The notes under the pieces are model-generated. The model was given only the letters and a program-made list of their open reading frames with translations, did no database searches and was not told the DNA's origin. DNA of 64,000 bases, from assembly GCF_001905885.1 (NCBI RefSeq), contig NZ_LIYH01000006.1, positions 310,001 to 374,000 on the forward strand. Reading direction: 5' to 3'. This DNA is from Streptomyces sp. CB03234. Its GTDB lineage: Bacteria > Actinomycetota > Actinomycetes > Streptomycetales > Streptomycetaceae. This document shows positions 16,728-24,744 of this stretch, in pieces. Position 1 is the first letter of the stretch. Each line of letters starts with the position of its first letter. The position numbers were made by a program, and so were the translations under genes.

Positions 16728-16735
16728 GTTACTAC
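16719..16735. promoter_or_regulatory. Autoregulatory palindrome of the toxin-antitoxin operon
   Basis: GTAGTA-CATGT-TACTAC: perfect 6-bp arms with a 5-base centre, covering the first ATG of the antitoxin. This is the usual position and shape of a Phd-type operator. Occupancy by the antitoxin-toxin complex is inferred. Confidence 0.6.
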
Positions 16736-16756
16736 GCGAGTGATGTGCATCGGTGG

Positions 16757-16897
16757 GCACCTCGTACCCATGGAGTACGGGCCTGAAGTGCGGGACTCGG
16801 GGCGGGTGCGCACCATGGCGATCGAAGCGGTGTGCACCGCTTTCTCCAGAGGGTTCTCCGGTGCGTGCGCCCAGGTGTTTCCGCCGACGCCCAGCAT
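16757..16897 (-). pseudogene. Possible transposase-like remnant
   Basis: One minus-strand frame reads as plausible protein (GVGGNTWAHAPENPLEKAVH, followed by TASIAMVRTRPESR) and then breaks up. The style recalls the C-terminal part of IS110-type transposases, but no ends, catalytic residues or start are present. The rest of the 16728-17030 stretch holds no gene that I can see. Confidence 0.2.
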
Positions 16898-17030
16898 CGC
16901 CGAAGCGGTCTGGCCAGGGCGTAAATGTCATACAGGTCATGACGAAACCGTGCGAACCCCACGGCGCGATCGACGTAAAGCTACCTGATGTTACTCATCG
17001 TGCCGTTCCCACCGGGTTCCCATTTGGGGC

Positions 17031-17066
17031 AAAAACACCCCTCCGTGAGTTCCGCGGAGGGGTGTT
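17031..17066 (-). terminator. Intrinsic terminator of tRNA-Arg
   Basis: Perfect 11-bp stem: AACACCCCTCC (17034-17044) against GGAGGGGTGTT (17056-17066) with an 11-base loop. Read on the minus strand it ends in five T residues (complement of 17031-17035). It lies 27 bases after the tRNA 3' end. Confidence 0.85.
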
Positions 17067-17092
17067 ATGTCCAATTACCTGGCGCTTCGTCG

Positions 17093-17165
17093 TGCCCCCG
17101 GCAGGATTCGAACCTGCGACACCCGCTTTAGGAGAGCGGTGCTCTATCCCCTGAGCTACGGAGGC
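17093..17165 (-). tRNA. tRNA-Arg (anticodon CCU)
   Basis: 73-nt cloverleaf on the minus strand: acceptor GCCTCCG/CGGGGGC with one G-U, D arm GCTC...GAGC, anticodon stem CCGCT/AGCGG with loop CTCCTAA (anticodon CCU), and T loop GGTTCGAATCC. CCA is not encoded. It reads AGG codons, rare in this genome. tRNA-Arg(CCU) genes are frequent integration sites of actinobacterial elements; no att duplicate is seen in this window. Confidence 0.95.
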
Positions 17166-17367
17166 GTGTGGTGCCGTGGAAGGCACCGGCGTCAGTGTAG
17201 CGGGTGGGGGTGGGCGGGGGGTGGGGAGGCGGGGCGGCGTAGCGTTCGGTGGTGGGCGGCCGCGCCGGTTGTGGGGTGGCGTGCGGTCGGCGCCGGGGTG
17301 ATGAGTGGCCGATACACGGATCTTGACGGGGTGCGGTCGGGGCGCATAGCGTCGCCCGGAGGGACTG

Positions 17368-17380
17368 AGCAAGCGCTTAG
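17368..17380. promoter_or_regulatory. Possible TetR operator before the acyl-CoA ligase
   Basis: AGCAAGCGCTTAG contains the perfect palindrome AAGCGCTT 12 bases before the GTG start. TetR regulators of fatty-acid genes in actinobacteria often use AGCAAGCGCTT-type sites. It also overlaps the ribosome site region, so repression by steric block is possible. Confidence 0.35.
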
Positions 17381-17391
17381 GAGAGGCGATC

Positions 17392-19056
17392 GTGCCGCAC
17401 ACCGATCCGTCCACGCATCACCCGTCGGTACTCACCGCGCCCGGGGCGCCCTTCGCCGTCGTGGCGGACGGGGACGGGCGCCTCGTGTATGCGGGCGGGC
17501 CGCGCACGCTGCGGGAGTTCGTCGAGGTCACCTGGGCGTACGGCGAGCAGCCGTTCCTCGTCGCGGAGGACCGGACCTATACGTACGGGGAGTTCTTCGC
17601 CGCCGCCTGCGCGCTCGCCCGCCGGTTCACCGAGGTGTACGGGCTGCGGCCGGGCGACCGGGCCGTGGTCGCGATGCGGAACCATCCCGAGTGGCAGATC
17701 GCGTTCTGGGCCGCCCAGTTGGCCGGTCTCGTCGCCGTACCGCTCAACGCCTGGTGGACGGAGGACGAGTTCGCGTACGCCCTCGACGACTGCCGGCCCG
17801 GCATCCTGCTCGTGGACGGGGAGCGGGTGGAGCGGGTGCGCGCCTGGGCGCGGCGTCACGATGTGCCAGGGCTGGTCTTCCACGGGGAGGGTGAGGAGGG
17901 GTTCGAGCGGTACGAGGACCTCCCCGCCGCCGACCCCGCGCTCGGCCCGCCGGAGGTGGACGTCCGGCCCGAGGACGACGCCACCATCATCTACACGTCC
18001 GGCACCACCGGGCGGCCCAAGGGCGCGGTCGCCACGCACCTCGCCCAGGCCGGGGCCGCGATGAACCCGCGCTTCCACGCCGCCGTCGCCGCGCTCGAGC
18101 GCGGCGAGGTGCCCGGTCAGGGTCCGGCGCCGGTGTCGCTGACGACGTTCCCGTTCTTCCACGTGGCCGCGTTCACCTCGTTCTATTCGGTGATGGCGAC
18201 GGGCGGCACGCTCGTGCTGATGCGCAAGTGGGACGCCGTGAAGGCCCTGGAGCTGATCCATGAGCACGGCGTGACGCACTACGCCGGGGTGCCTGCCACC
18301 GCCCTCCAGTTGCTGGAGGCGGCGGGCGAGAGGGGGCTCGGGACGCTCGCCCACCTCAACACCGGTGGCGCCGCCGCACCGCCCGGTCTGGTCGCCCGCT
18401 GCCCCGAGGACGTCGAGCCGCGCAACGGGTACGGGCTGACCGAGACCAGTGGTGGCGTACTGGCCAACTTCGGGGCGGGCTACCGACGCTTCCCCGGGAG
18501 CGTCGGGCGGCCCACCCCGGTCACCGAGGTGCGGATCGCCGCACCGGACGGGCGGGCGCTGCCCGAGGGCGAGGTGGGCGAACTGTGGCTGCGCGGCCAG
18601 ACCCTGGTGCGCGGTTACTGGGAGGACCCGGAGGCGACCGCCGCCGCGTTCACGTCCGACGGCTGGCTGCGCACCGGTGACCTCGCCACGGTGCGCGAGG
18701 GGCGGGTCAGTGTCGTCGACCGGCTGAAGGACATGGTGATCCGGGGCGGCGAGAACGTCTACTGCGTGGAGGTCGAGGCGGCGCTGTACGACCACCCCGA
18801 CGTGCTCGACGCGGCCGTGCTCGGCGTCCCCCACCCCGTACTGGGCGAGGAGGTCGCCGCCGTCGTACGCCTCCGGCAGGGGGCCGTGGCGGGGGCCGAG
18901 GAGTTGCGGGCGCATGTGGCGCGGAGCCTCGCGGCCTTCAAGGTGCCCGCCCACGTCCTCGTACAGGACGGGCCGCTGCCGAGGAACGCGACCGGCAAGG
19001 TGCTCAAGCGGGATCTGCGGCCGGCCGTTCAGGCGCGGGTCCGGGCGGGGGGATAG
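17392..19056 (+). CDS. Acyl-CoA synthetase (AMP-forming)
   Basis: 554 residues from a GTG at 17392 with GGAGAGG before it. The adenylate-forming motifs are complete: IIYTSGTTGRPKG (residues 199-211, phosphate loop), NGYGLTETSG (~345), LRTGDLATV with the DRLKDMVIRGGENV hinge (~425-450), and PRNATGKVLKRDLR with the catalytic Lys near the C-terminus. The enzyme activates a carboxylic acid with ATP and CoA. Overall layout is that of FadD/long- or medium-chain ligases. It stands alone, convergent with the protease gene 21 bases away. The acid cannot be predicted. Confidence 0.9.
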   Translation: MPHTDPSTHHPSVLTAPGAPFAVVADGDGRLVYAGGPRTLREFVEVTWAYGEQPFLVAEDRTYTYGEFFAAACALARRFTEVYGLRPGDRAVVAMRNHPEWQIAFWAAQLAGLVAVPLNAWWTEDEFAYALDDCRPGILLVDGERVERVRAWARRHDVPGLVFHGEGEEGFERYEDLPAADPALGPPEVDVRPEDDATIIYTSGTTGRPKGAVATHLAQAGAAMNPRFHAAVAALERGEVPGQGPAPVSLTTFPFFHVAAFTSFYSVMATGGTLVLMRKWDAVKALELIHEHGVTHYAGVPATALQLLEAAGERGLGTLAHLNTGGAAAPPGLVARCPEDVEPRNGYGLTETSGGVLANFGAGYRRFPGSVGRPTPVTEVRIAAPDGRALPEGEVGELWLRGQTLVRGYWEDPEATAAAFTSDGWLRTGDLATVREGRVSVVDRLKDMVIRGGENVYCVEVEAALYDHPDVLDAAVLGVPHPVLGEEVAAVVRLRQGAVAGAEELRAHVARSLAAFKVPAHVLVQDGPLPRNATGKVLKRDLRPAVQARVRAGG

Positions 19057-19077
19057 GCGGGGCGGCTCGGGGACCTG

Positions 19078-20358
19078 TCAGGCGCGGGTGACGCGGACCC
19101 GGTACGCGCCCGTCTTCGGGTCCTCGGACAGCACCGTGACGCGTACGCCGCTCTCGCGGTCGGTGAACGACTCGCCGGGGCGGTACGGGGCGTCCGACAG
19201 CTCCGCGTGCACGTTCGGGCGGCGCGTGCAGCCGCCGCTGTCGCGGTCGCTGTCGACGACGGTGACCGGGCCGTGCCCGGTGTCCACGTCCGACTGGACG
19301 TGGTAGATCAGCACGCCCGGCTCGCACACCGCCTCGTCGTTGCCGTCGCGGGTGCGGACCTCCACCGCGTACCCGGACTCCGGCGTCAGCGGGACGAAGG
19401 CGAGCTTCGGCCCGCCCTTGGTGGCCAGCGGCGTCAGTGTGTACTCCCGGCTGCCGGACGCGGAGGCGCAGCGCACCTGGTCGTTGTCGAGCCAGCCCAG
19501 CTTCCACTTGTGCCAGGCCAGCAGGTCGTTGTTGGCCCCCCAGTCCTCGGACATGATGTCCCAGTGCCCGACCGCGCCGCCGCCCTCGGCGGTGTACAGG
19601 TCGGGCAGGCCGAAGACGTGGCCGTTCTCGTGCGGCAGGACCCGGTAGCCCGTCTCGTGGTACGTACCCGAACCGTCGTCCTGGCGGCTGTAGACGAACG
19701 ACGTGTTGGCGAGCGGCGAGCCGTCGGCGTGCGGGGCCTCGCCGTTGCCGGAGAAGGTGACGGACAGGACGGTGTCCAGCGCCGAGGGGCCCGCGTTCGG
19801 GGTGACCAGGACGTTGACCAGGTCGTACTCGCCGAAGTCGACCTTGGGGTCGGCGGCCGTGACGATGTCCTGGACGAGTCGGCGGTAGCCGGGTTCGTAC
19901 GGTGAGCCGCGCTCGATCCCGTACGACGCGAACGGCATCGGCATCCGCAGCCAGCCCGGCAGCGGGGCCTCGGGGCGGTAGCGCAGCCGCCCGTAGGAGC
20001 TGACGCGGAACCAGTCGGTGGTCTGCGGGAAGAACTCGGCGAACCGGTCCATCGCCGGGCCCTCACCGGGGGCGTCGGGGAAGTCGATCATCAGGGTCAG
20101 GGCACGGACCTCGCCCGTCGAGCGGGCGTAGCCCGGGCCCGTGGGTATGCCCTCCGACAGCTGGATCCCCAGGGCGGTCGTGATCCGGCACGGGGCGAGC
20201 CCCGGGGCGTCGGTTGCGGAACGGGCGGCGATGGGGCCGGCCGAGGCGCTGGTCCGGTCCGGGAGGGTCGAGCTCGCCGTGACCAGGCCGGCTAGGGCGA
20301 GGGTGGCGGCCGCGCCGAGGGCGACCGGTCTGCGTATCCGCCGGCGGGTCTGCTGCAT
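19078..20358 (-). CDS. Secreted M6-family (immune inhibitor A-like) metalloprotease
   Basis: 426 residues from the ATG at 20358. The N-terminus RRRIRRPVALGAAATLALAG is a signal peptide (cleavage likely near residue 40). The zinc motif HENGH occupies residues 243-247 in the M6-style patch RVLPHENGHVFGLPDLY, followed by GHWDIMS with the met-turn. The C-terminal ~130 residues are beta-rich. M6-domain enzymes of streptomycetes are exported endopeptidases. It faces the tetR gene at 20605 across a 246-base divergent region holding an 11-bp inverted repeat. An alternative start at 20511 would precede the signal peptide and is rejected. Confidence 0.85.
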   Translation of the reverse strand: MQQTRRRIRRPVALGAAATLALAGLVTASSTLPDRTSASAGPIAARSATDAPGLAPCRITTALGIQLSEGIPTGPGYARSTGEVRALTLMIDFPDAPGEGPAMDRFAEFFPQTTDWFRVSSYGRLRYRPEAPLPGWLRMPMPFASYGIERGSPYEPGYRRLVQDIVTAADPKVDFGEYDLVNVLVTPNAGPSALDTVLSVTFSGNGEAPHADGSPLANTSFVYSRQDDGSGTYHETGYRVLPHENGHVFGLPDLYTAEGGGAVGHWDIMSEDWGANNDLLAWHKWKLGWLDNDQVRCASASGSREYTLTPLATKGGPKLAFVPLTPESGYAVEVRTRDGNDEAVCEPGVLIYHVQSDVDTGHGPVTVVDSDRDSGGCTRRPNVHAELSDAPYRPGESFTDRESGVRVTVLSEDPKTGAYRVRVTRA

Positions 20359-20532
20359 GCGTGCTGATCGCCTTCGGTCCGCGGCAGCCGGCCGGGTCCG
20401 GACTGCTCTCCGTCCGCTCAGCCTGTGCCGGGCGGTGGGCGGGCGCCCGCCGGGTGCGGCCGATCGTGGGTTACTCGCGAGGAGCGGAGTGATGCAGGTC
20501 ACATGGGGCACATGAAATAACCGGGGGCCAGA

Positions 20533-20567
20533 TCCCCGTTTACGCCTGCGTCACCGGTAAACGGGGA
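20533..20567. promoter_or_regulatory. Inverted repeat 11-13-11, TetR operator candidate
   Basis: TCCCCGTTTAC (20533-20543) and GTAAACGGGGA (20557-20567) are perfect inverted arms with a 13-base spacer. It lies 37 bases before the tetR start and in the divergent region toward the protease gene. Arms and position fit a TetR autorepression site; CGTTTAC/GTAAACG half-sites are AcrR-like. Confidence 0.55.
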
Positions 20568-20604
20568 AGCCGTCCCCGGTTGTGGGCTCAGTAGGGAGTG
20601 AACC

Positions 20605-21246
20605 GTGACCAGCACCGCCACGCGCCGCGTGTCCCGCCCCCGGGCGGACGCCCTGCGCAACCGCGAGCGGATCGTGAACGCGGCCCGCGAGATGTTCGTC
20701 GAGTTCGGGCCCGACGTGCCGTTCGACGACGTCGCCCGCCGGGCCGGCGTCGGCAACGCCACGCTCTACCGGCACTTCGCCGACCGGGGCGCCCTCGTCC
20801 ACGAGGTCGTCCTGTCCGTCATGTCCCGCACCACCGAGCGGGCCGTGGAGGCGGCGGCCGAAGAGAGCGACGCCTTCCAGGCGCTGCGCCGCTTCACCCA
20901 CGCCGCCGCCGACGAGCGGATCGGCGCGCTGTGCCCGATGCTCTCCGGCGCCTTCGACAAGGACCACCCCGAGCTGCTCGCCGAACGCACCCGGCTGGAG
21001 GAGGCCGTACAGGCCCTCTTCGACCGGGCGCAGACCGCCGGGCGGCTGCGCACCGACGTCGCCGTCGGCGACCTGATGATCGCGCTCTCCCAGCTCACCC
21101 GCCCCCTGCCCGGCTCCGCCTGCCCCAACTTCGACCGGTTCGTACACCGCCACCTCCAGCTGTTCCTCGACGGCCTGGAGACCCCCGCGCGCTCCGAACT
21201 GCCCGGCACCCCCGCGACCCTGGAGGACCTGCGACGCGAGCCGTGA
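20605..21246 (+). CDS. TetR-family regulator
   Basis: 213 residues from the GTG at 20605. The HTH runs through residues ~18-65 (VGNATLYRHFADRGAL). The C-terminal helical domain belongs to the TetR_C_33/SbtR-like group (ALRRFTHAAADERIGALCPM). The DHA2 exporter gene lies 309 bases downstream on the same strand and is its probable target, an arrangement very common for multidrug exporters. A perfect inverted repeat upstream is a good operator candidate. Confidence 0.85.
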   Translation: MTSTATRRVSRPRADALRNRERIVNAAREMFVEFGPDVPFDDVARRAGVGNATLYRHFADRGALVHEVVLSVMSRTTERAVEAAAEESDAFQALRRFTHAAADERIGALCPMLSGAFDKDHPELLAERTRLEEAVQALFDRAQTAGRLRTDVAVGDLMIALSQLTRPLPGSACPNFDRFVHRHLQLFLDGLETPARSELPGTPATLEDLRREP

Positions 21247-21555
21247 CCCTCCCAGGGCGCGCCGCCCCTGACGCCCGTCCCGGCGTCCGTCCGGGCGTCC
21301 GTCCCGGCGTCCGTCCCGGCGCCTGGTCGTGAGCCCCCGTCTTTGATGTCCGTCCCGGTGCCCGGCCGTAAGAAGCCCGCCCCTGACGCCTGTACCTACG
21401 CCCCGCCCCTGACGCCCGTCCTCGACGGTTCCTGAATACGCCCGCCTCCCGCACATAGCGCGGGCGGCCTCTCCGAACCCCGGCCCCCGAACCCCGGCCC
21501 CCACCCACCCCTACGTCCGTTTTTTGCCGTTCCGAGTTCCTAGGTGGCTGCACCC
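21247..21555 (+). repeat. Low-complexity spacer with 12-bp tandem repeats
   Basis: 309 bases with no gene. 21272-21319 holds four 12-bp units close to CGTCCGTCCCGG. A second element, CGCCCCTGACGCC, recurs near 21264, 21380 and 21405. The stretch is C-rich with one T-run (TTTTTT near 21520). It separates tetR from its exporter and probably carries the exporter promoter. Confidence 0.6.
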
Positions 21556-23091
21556 ATGCCAAAAACGCCCTCCGGCCTCACACCCGACCTCGCCCCTGAC
21601 CCCAGTCGCTGGAGAGCGCTGGTCTTCATAGCCCTGGCCCAGCTGATGGTCGTGCTCGACGCGACGATCGTGAACATCGCGCTGCCCTCCGCCCAGCAGG
21701 ACCTGGGGATCTCGGACGGCAACCGGCAGTGGGTCATCACCGCGTACGCCCTCGCCTTCGGCGGTCTGCTCCTCTTCGGCGGCCGTATCGCCGACCTCTG
21801 GGGCCGCAAGCGCACCTTCGTCGTCGGCCTGCTCGGCTTCGCCGCCGCCTCCGCGCTGGGCGGCGCGGCGACCGGCGAGGCGATGCTGCTCGGCTCGCGG
21901 GCCCTCCAGGGCGCCTTCGGCGCGCTGCTCGCGCCCGCCGCGCTGTCGCTGCTGGCGGTGATGTTCACCGACGGCAAGGAGCGCGCCAAGGCGTTCGGGA
22001 TCTACGGCGCGATCGCGGGCGGCGGTGGCGCCGTGGGCCTGATCCTCGGTGGCGTCCTCACCGAGTACCTCGACTGGCGCTGGACGTTCTTCGTCAACAT
22101 CCCCTTCGCCGTCGTCGCCGCCGCGGGCGCCTACTTCGTGATCCGTGAGCCGGCCGGCGGCCGCAACCGCTCCCCGCTGGACGTCCCGGGCGTGGTGCTC
22201 TCCACGCTCGGCCTGGTCGCGCTGGTGTACGGCTTCACGCGCGCCGAGTCCGACGGCTGGTCCGACGTGACCACGGTCGGCCTGTTCGTCGCCTCCGCCG
22301 TGCTGCTCGCCGCGTTCGTCGCCGTCGAGGCGCGGGTGAAGTCGCCGCTGCTGCCGCTGCGCGTGATGACCGAGCGCAACCGGGGCGGTGTCTACCTCTC
22401 CCTCGGGCTCGCCGTCATCGCGATGTTCGGGCTGTTCCTCTTCCTCACGTACTACCTCCAGATCGTGAAGGGCTACTCGCCCGTCATGACCGGCTTCGCC
22501 TTCCTGCCGATGATCGCGGGCATGATCACGGGCTCGACGCAGATCGGCGCCCGGCTGATGACCAGGGTCGCGCCCCGGCTGCTGATGGGCCCCGGCTTCC
22601 TGGCCGCCGCCACCGGCATGCTGCTGCTGACGCGGCTGGAGGTGGACTCCTCGTACGCCGGTCTCATCCTGCCCGCGCAGCTCCTGCTGGGCCTCGGCAT
22701 GGGTACGGCGTTCATGCCGGCCATGTCCCTGTCGACGCACGGCGTCGAGGCGCGGGACGCGGGTGTGGCCTCGGCGATGGTGAACACCTCGCAGCAGGTC
22801 GGCGGCGCGATCGGTACGGCGCTGCTCAACACCATCGCCGCGTCGGCGACCACCGCGTACCTCACCGACCACGCGGCCGCCGCGACCTCCCCGCAGGCGC
22901 GGAAGCTGCTCCAGCTCCAGGGCATGGTCGAGGGCTACTCCGCCGCCATCTGGTGGGCGGTCGGCATCCTGGTGGTGGCCGCCGCGATCGCGTTCACCTT
23001 CATCAACACGGGCCGCCCGGGGGCCGGTTCGCGGCCCGTCGCCACCGGCGGGGTCGAGGACGAGGTACGGGTCCCGGTCGTCGCGCACTGA
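21556..23091 (+). CDS. DHA2 (EmrB/QacA) MFS exporter
   Basis: 511 residues from the ATG at 21556, with AGGTGG at 21542-21547; GTG 21544 is inside that site. Fourteen predicted helices; helix 1 holds LDATIVNIALPSAQQDLG, the family signature, and motif A is GGRIADLWGRKR. Motif C-like glycines follow in helix 5 (AIAGGGGAVGLILGGVL). It should exchange a hydrophobic compound for protons. Paired with the upstream TetR; a hairpin terminator follows. Confidence 0.9.
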   Translation: MPKTPSGLTPDLAPDPSRWRALVFIALAQLMVVLDATIVNIALPSAQQDLGISDGNRQWVITAYALAFGGLLLFGGRIADLWGRKRTFVVGLLGFAAASALGGAATGEAMLLGSRALQGAFGALLAPAALSLLAVMFTDGKERAKAFGIYGAIAGGGGAVGLILGGVLTEYLDWRWTFFVNIPFAVVAAAGAYFVIREPAGGRNRSPLDVPGVVLSTLGLVALVYGFTRAESDGWSDVTTVGLFVASAVLLAAFVAVEARVKSPLLPLRVMTERNRGGVYLSLGLAVIAMFGLFLFLTYYLQIVKGYSPVMTGFAFLPMIAGMITGSTQIGARLMTRVAPRLLMGPGFLAAATGMLLLTRLEVDSSYAGLILPAQLLLGLGMGTAFMPAMSLSTHGVEARDAGVASAMVNTSQQVGGAIGTALLNTIAASATTAYLTDHAAAATSPQARKLLQLQGMVEGYSAAIWWAVGILVVAAAIAFTFINTGRPGAGSRPVATGGVEDEVRVPVVAH

Positions 23092-23104
23092 CGACGGGGC
23101 GAGG

Positions 23105-23147
23105 AGGGGCGTTTCCCCGCCGCCGGCGTGGCGGGGAACGCCCCTTT
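23105..23147 (+). terminator. Hairpin terminator after the DHA2 exporter
   Basis: AGGGGCGTTTCCCCGCC pairs with GGCGGGGAACGCCCCT around the loop GCCGGCGT; one unpaired T is the only flaw. A short CTTT follows. It separates the exporter from the LysR gene. Confidence 0.75.
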
Positions 23148-23167
23148 GCGTACCCCAATTTCTGCTT

Positions 23168-24085
23168 ATGCTTTCGAGCGTGTTCGACTCCCGGTACATC
23201 AAGACCTTCCATGAAGTGGTCAGGACCGGTTCCTATACGGCGGCCGCCCGCTCCCTCGGGTACACGCAGCCGGCCGTCAGCCAGCAGATGAAGGCGCTCG
23301 AACGGGACGTGGGCACACCGCTGTTCACCCGCGTCGGGCGCGGCCTCAGGCTCACCGAGGCGGGGGAGGCCCTCACCCGGCACACCGGGACGATCCTCGA
23401 CACCCTGGCCGCCGCCCAGGAACAGATCGACGCCATAGCGCGGCTGCGCTCCGGCCGGGTACGCGTGTGCGCCTTCCCCAGCGCCGGGGCGACGATCCTG
23501 CCCGAGGCCATGGCCAGGATGGCCGCCGACCACCCGGGCATCAGGGTCGAACTGGTGGAGAGCGAGCCGCCCGAGTCGCTGCGGATGGTGACCCGGGGCG
23601 AGTGCGACATCACGCTGGCCTTCAGTTACCCGGGCCTCGCGGTCGACATCCCCGACGAGCTCGACGAGTTCAGGCTGCTGGAGGACCCGCTGACGGTGCT
23701 CCTGCCCACCGGGCACCCGCTGGCCCGCCGCCGGGCCGTGCACCTGTCCGACCTGGCGCACGAGCGCTGGATCGCCGGCTGCGCGCGCTGCAACGCCAAC
23801 TTCCTGCACGCCTGCGCCGAGGCGGGGTTCACCCCCGACATCGCGTGCACCACGGACGACAACCTGGTGATGCAGAGCCTGGTGGCGGCCGGTGTCGGCA
23901 TCGCCATGGTGCCCGCGCTGGTCCTGTCGTTCCTCTGCCACGAGAAGGTCACGGGCCGGATCGTCGAGCCGCACACGCGTCGCCAGGTGTACGCGTACGT
24001 CCTCCGCGACCATCTGCGGATCCCCGCCACGGGCCTCATGCTGGACAAGATCGTCGAGGTGGCCGAGTCGAAGGTCGGCTGCTGA
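23168..24085 (+). CDS. LysR-family regulator of a sulfur module
   Basis: 305 residues from the ATG at 23168 (MLSSVFDSRYIKTFHEVV). The HTH spans residues ~8-65 (TAAARSLGYTQPAVSQQMKAL). The effector domain contains a CARCNANFLHACAEAGF patch with three Cys. Downstream genes on the same strand encode a cysteine-dioxygenase-like cupin and a YeiH-type exporter, so it may sense a sulfur compound, as the E. coli YeiE-YeiH pair suggests. A 9-bp inverted repeat lies between it and the dioxygenase gene. Confidence 0.85.
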   Translation: MLSSVFDSRYIKTFHEVVRTGSYTAAARSLGYTQPAVSQQMKALERDVGTPLFTRVGRGLRLTEAGEALTRHTGTILDTLAAAQEQIDAIARLRSGRVRVCAFPSAGATILPEAMARMAADHPGIRVELVESEPPESLRMVTRGECDITLAFSYPGLAVDIPDELDEFRLLEDPLTVLLPTGHPLARRRAVHLSDLAHERWIAGCARCNANFLHACAEAGFTPDIACTTDDNLVMQSLVAAGVGIAMVPALVLSFLCHEKVTGRIVEPHTRRQVYAYVLRDHLRIPATGLMLDKIVEVAESKVGC

Positions 24086-24087
24086 AC

Positions 24088-24152
24088 ACGACCCATCCAT
24101 AAGCGTTCGTCAGGGGGACGGCAAAAAACCCTCCTTGGACGTAATGGGTCGT
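24088..24152. promoter_or_regulatory. Inverted repeat in the lysR-CDO interval
   Basis: ACGACCCAT (24088-24096) and ATGGGTCGT (24144-24152) are perfect 9-bp arms 47 bases apart. The right arm ends 19 bases before the dioxygenase start. Wide spacing suits a LysR tetramer binding two sites or a long hairpin; an AAAAAA run lies between the arms. Confidence 0.4.
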
Positions 24153-24171
24153 CCGGCCGGACGCTGCGGCC

Positions 24172-24744
24172 ATGACGACGCCATCCGCACCCGCCCCCGC
24201 CGCCGGCCTTGTCACCGAGCGCCTGCGTACCCTCGTCGCCGCGATACGCGAGACCGTGGACCGCGGGCTGCCGCCCGAACCGACCGCCCGGCTCGTGGCG
24301 GAACGCCTCGCCCCGCACCTCGGCGCGCCTGACCTTCTCGGCGCGGCGCAGTGCGAGGGCGATCCGGACCGCTACCGCCAGCACGTGCTGCACGCCGAGC
24401 CCGACGGCGGCTTCTCCGTCGTCGCCCTGGTCTGGCTGCCCGGGCAGTCCACCCCCGTCCACGACCACGTCTCGTGGTGCGTGACCGGCGTCCACCGGGG
24501 CGAGGAGCACGAGCGCCGCTACCAGCTCGTCCCGGACGGCACCTCCGCCCGGCTGCTCGCCACCCAGGACGTGGTGAACGGCCCCGGCGCGGTCGCCGCC
24601 TTCGCCCCGCCCGGCGACATCCACTCCGTACGCAACGGGGGCGAGGCCACCGCGGTGTCGATCCACGTCTACGGGGCCGACATCACGCGCCTGGGCACCA
24701 GCATCCGGCGCATCTACCGGCTGCCCATGGACGCGGGCCGTTGA
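24172..24744 (+). CDS. Cysteine dioxygenase-family cupin
   Basis: 190 residues from the ATG at 24172. The iron ligands are His97 and His99 (PVHDHVSWC) and His151 (GDIHSV), the three-His site of thiol dioxygenases; Cys103 sits where the Cys-Tyr crosslink Cys occurs in some members. Family enzymes oxidise cysteine or 3-mercaptopropionate to the sulfinic acid. The stop and the next ATG share one base (TGATG), so it is coupled to the YeiH exporter gene. Together they could oxidise a thiol and dispose of the sulfite or sulfonate. Confidence 0.85.
   Translation: MTTPSAPAPAAGLVTERLRTLVAAIRETVDRGLPPEPTARLVAERLAPHLGAPDLLGAAQCEGDPDRYRQHVLHAEPDGGFSVVALVWLPGQSTPVHDHVSWCVTGVHRGEEHERRYQLVPDGTSARLLATQDVVNGPGAVAAFAPPGDIHSVRNGGEATAVSIHVYGADITRLGTSIRRIYRLPMDAGR

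Noticed and set aside
17093..17165. att-like duplication of the tRNA-Arg 3' end elsewhere in the window
   Set aside because: I found no second copy of the T-arm/acceptor segment, so integration at this tRNA stays unproven.
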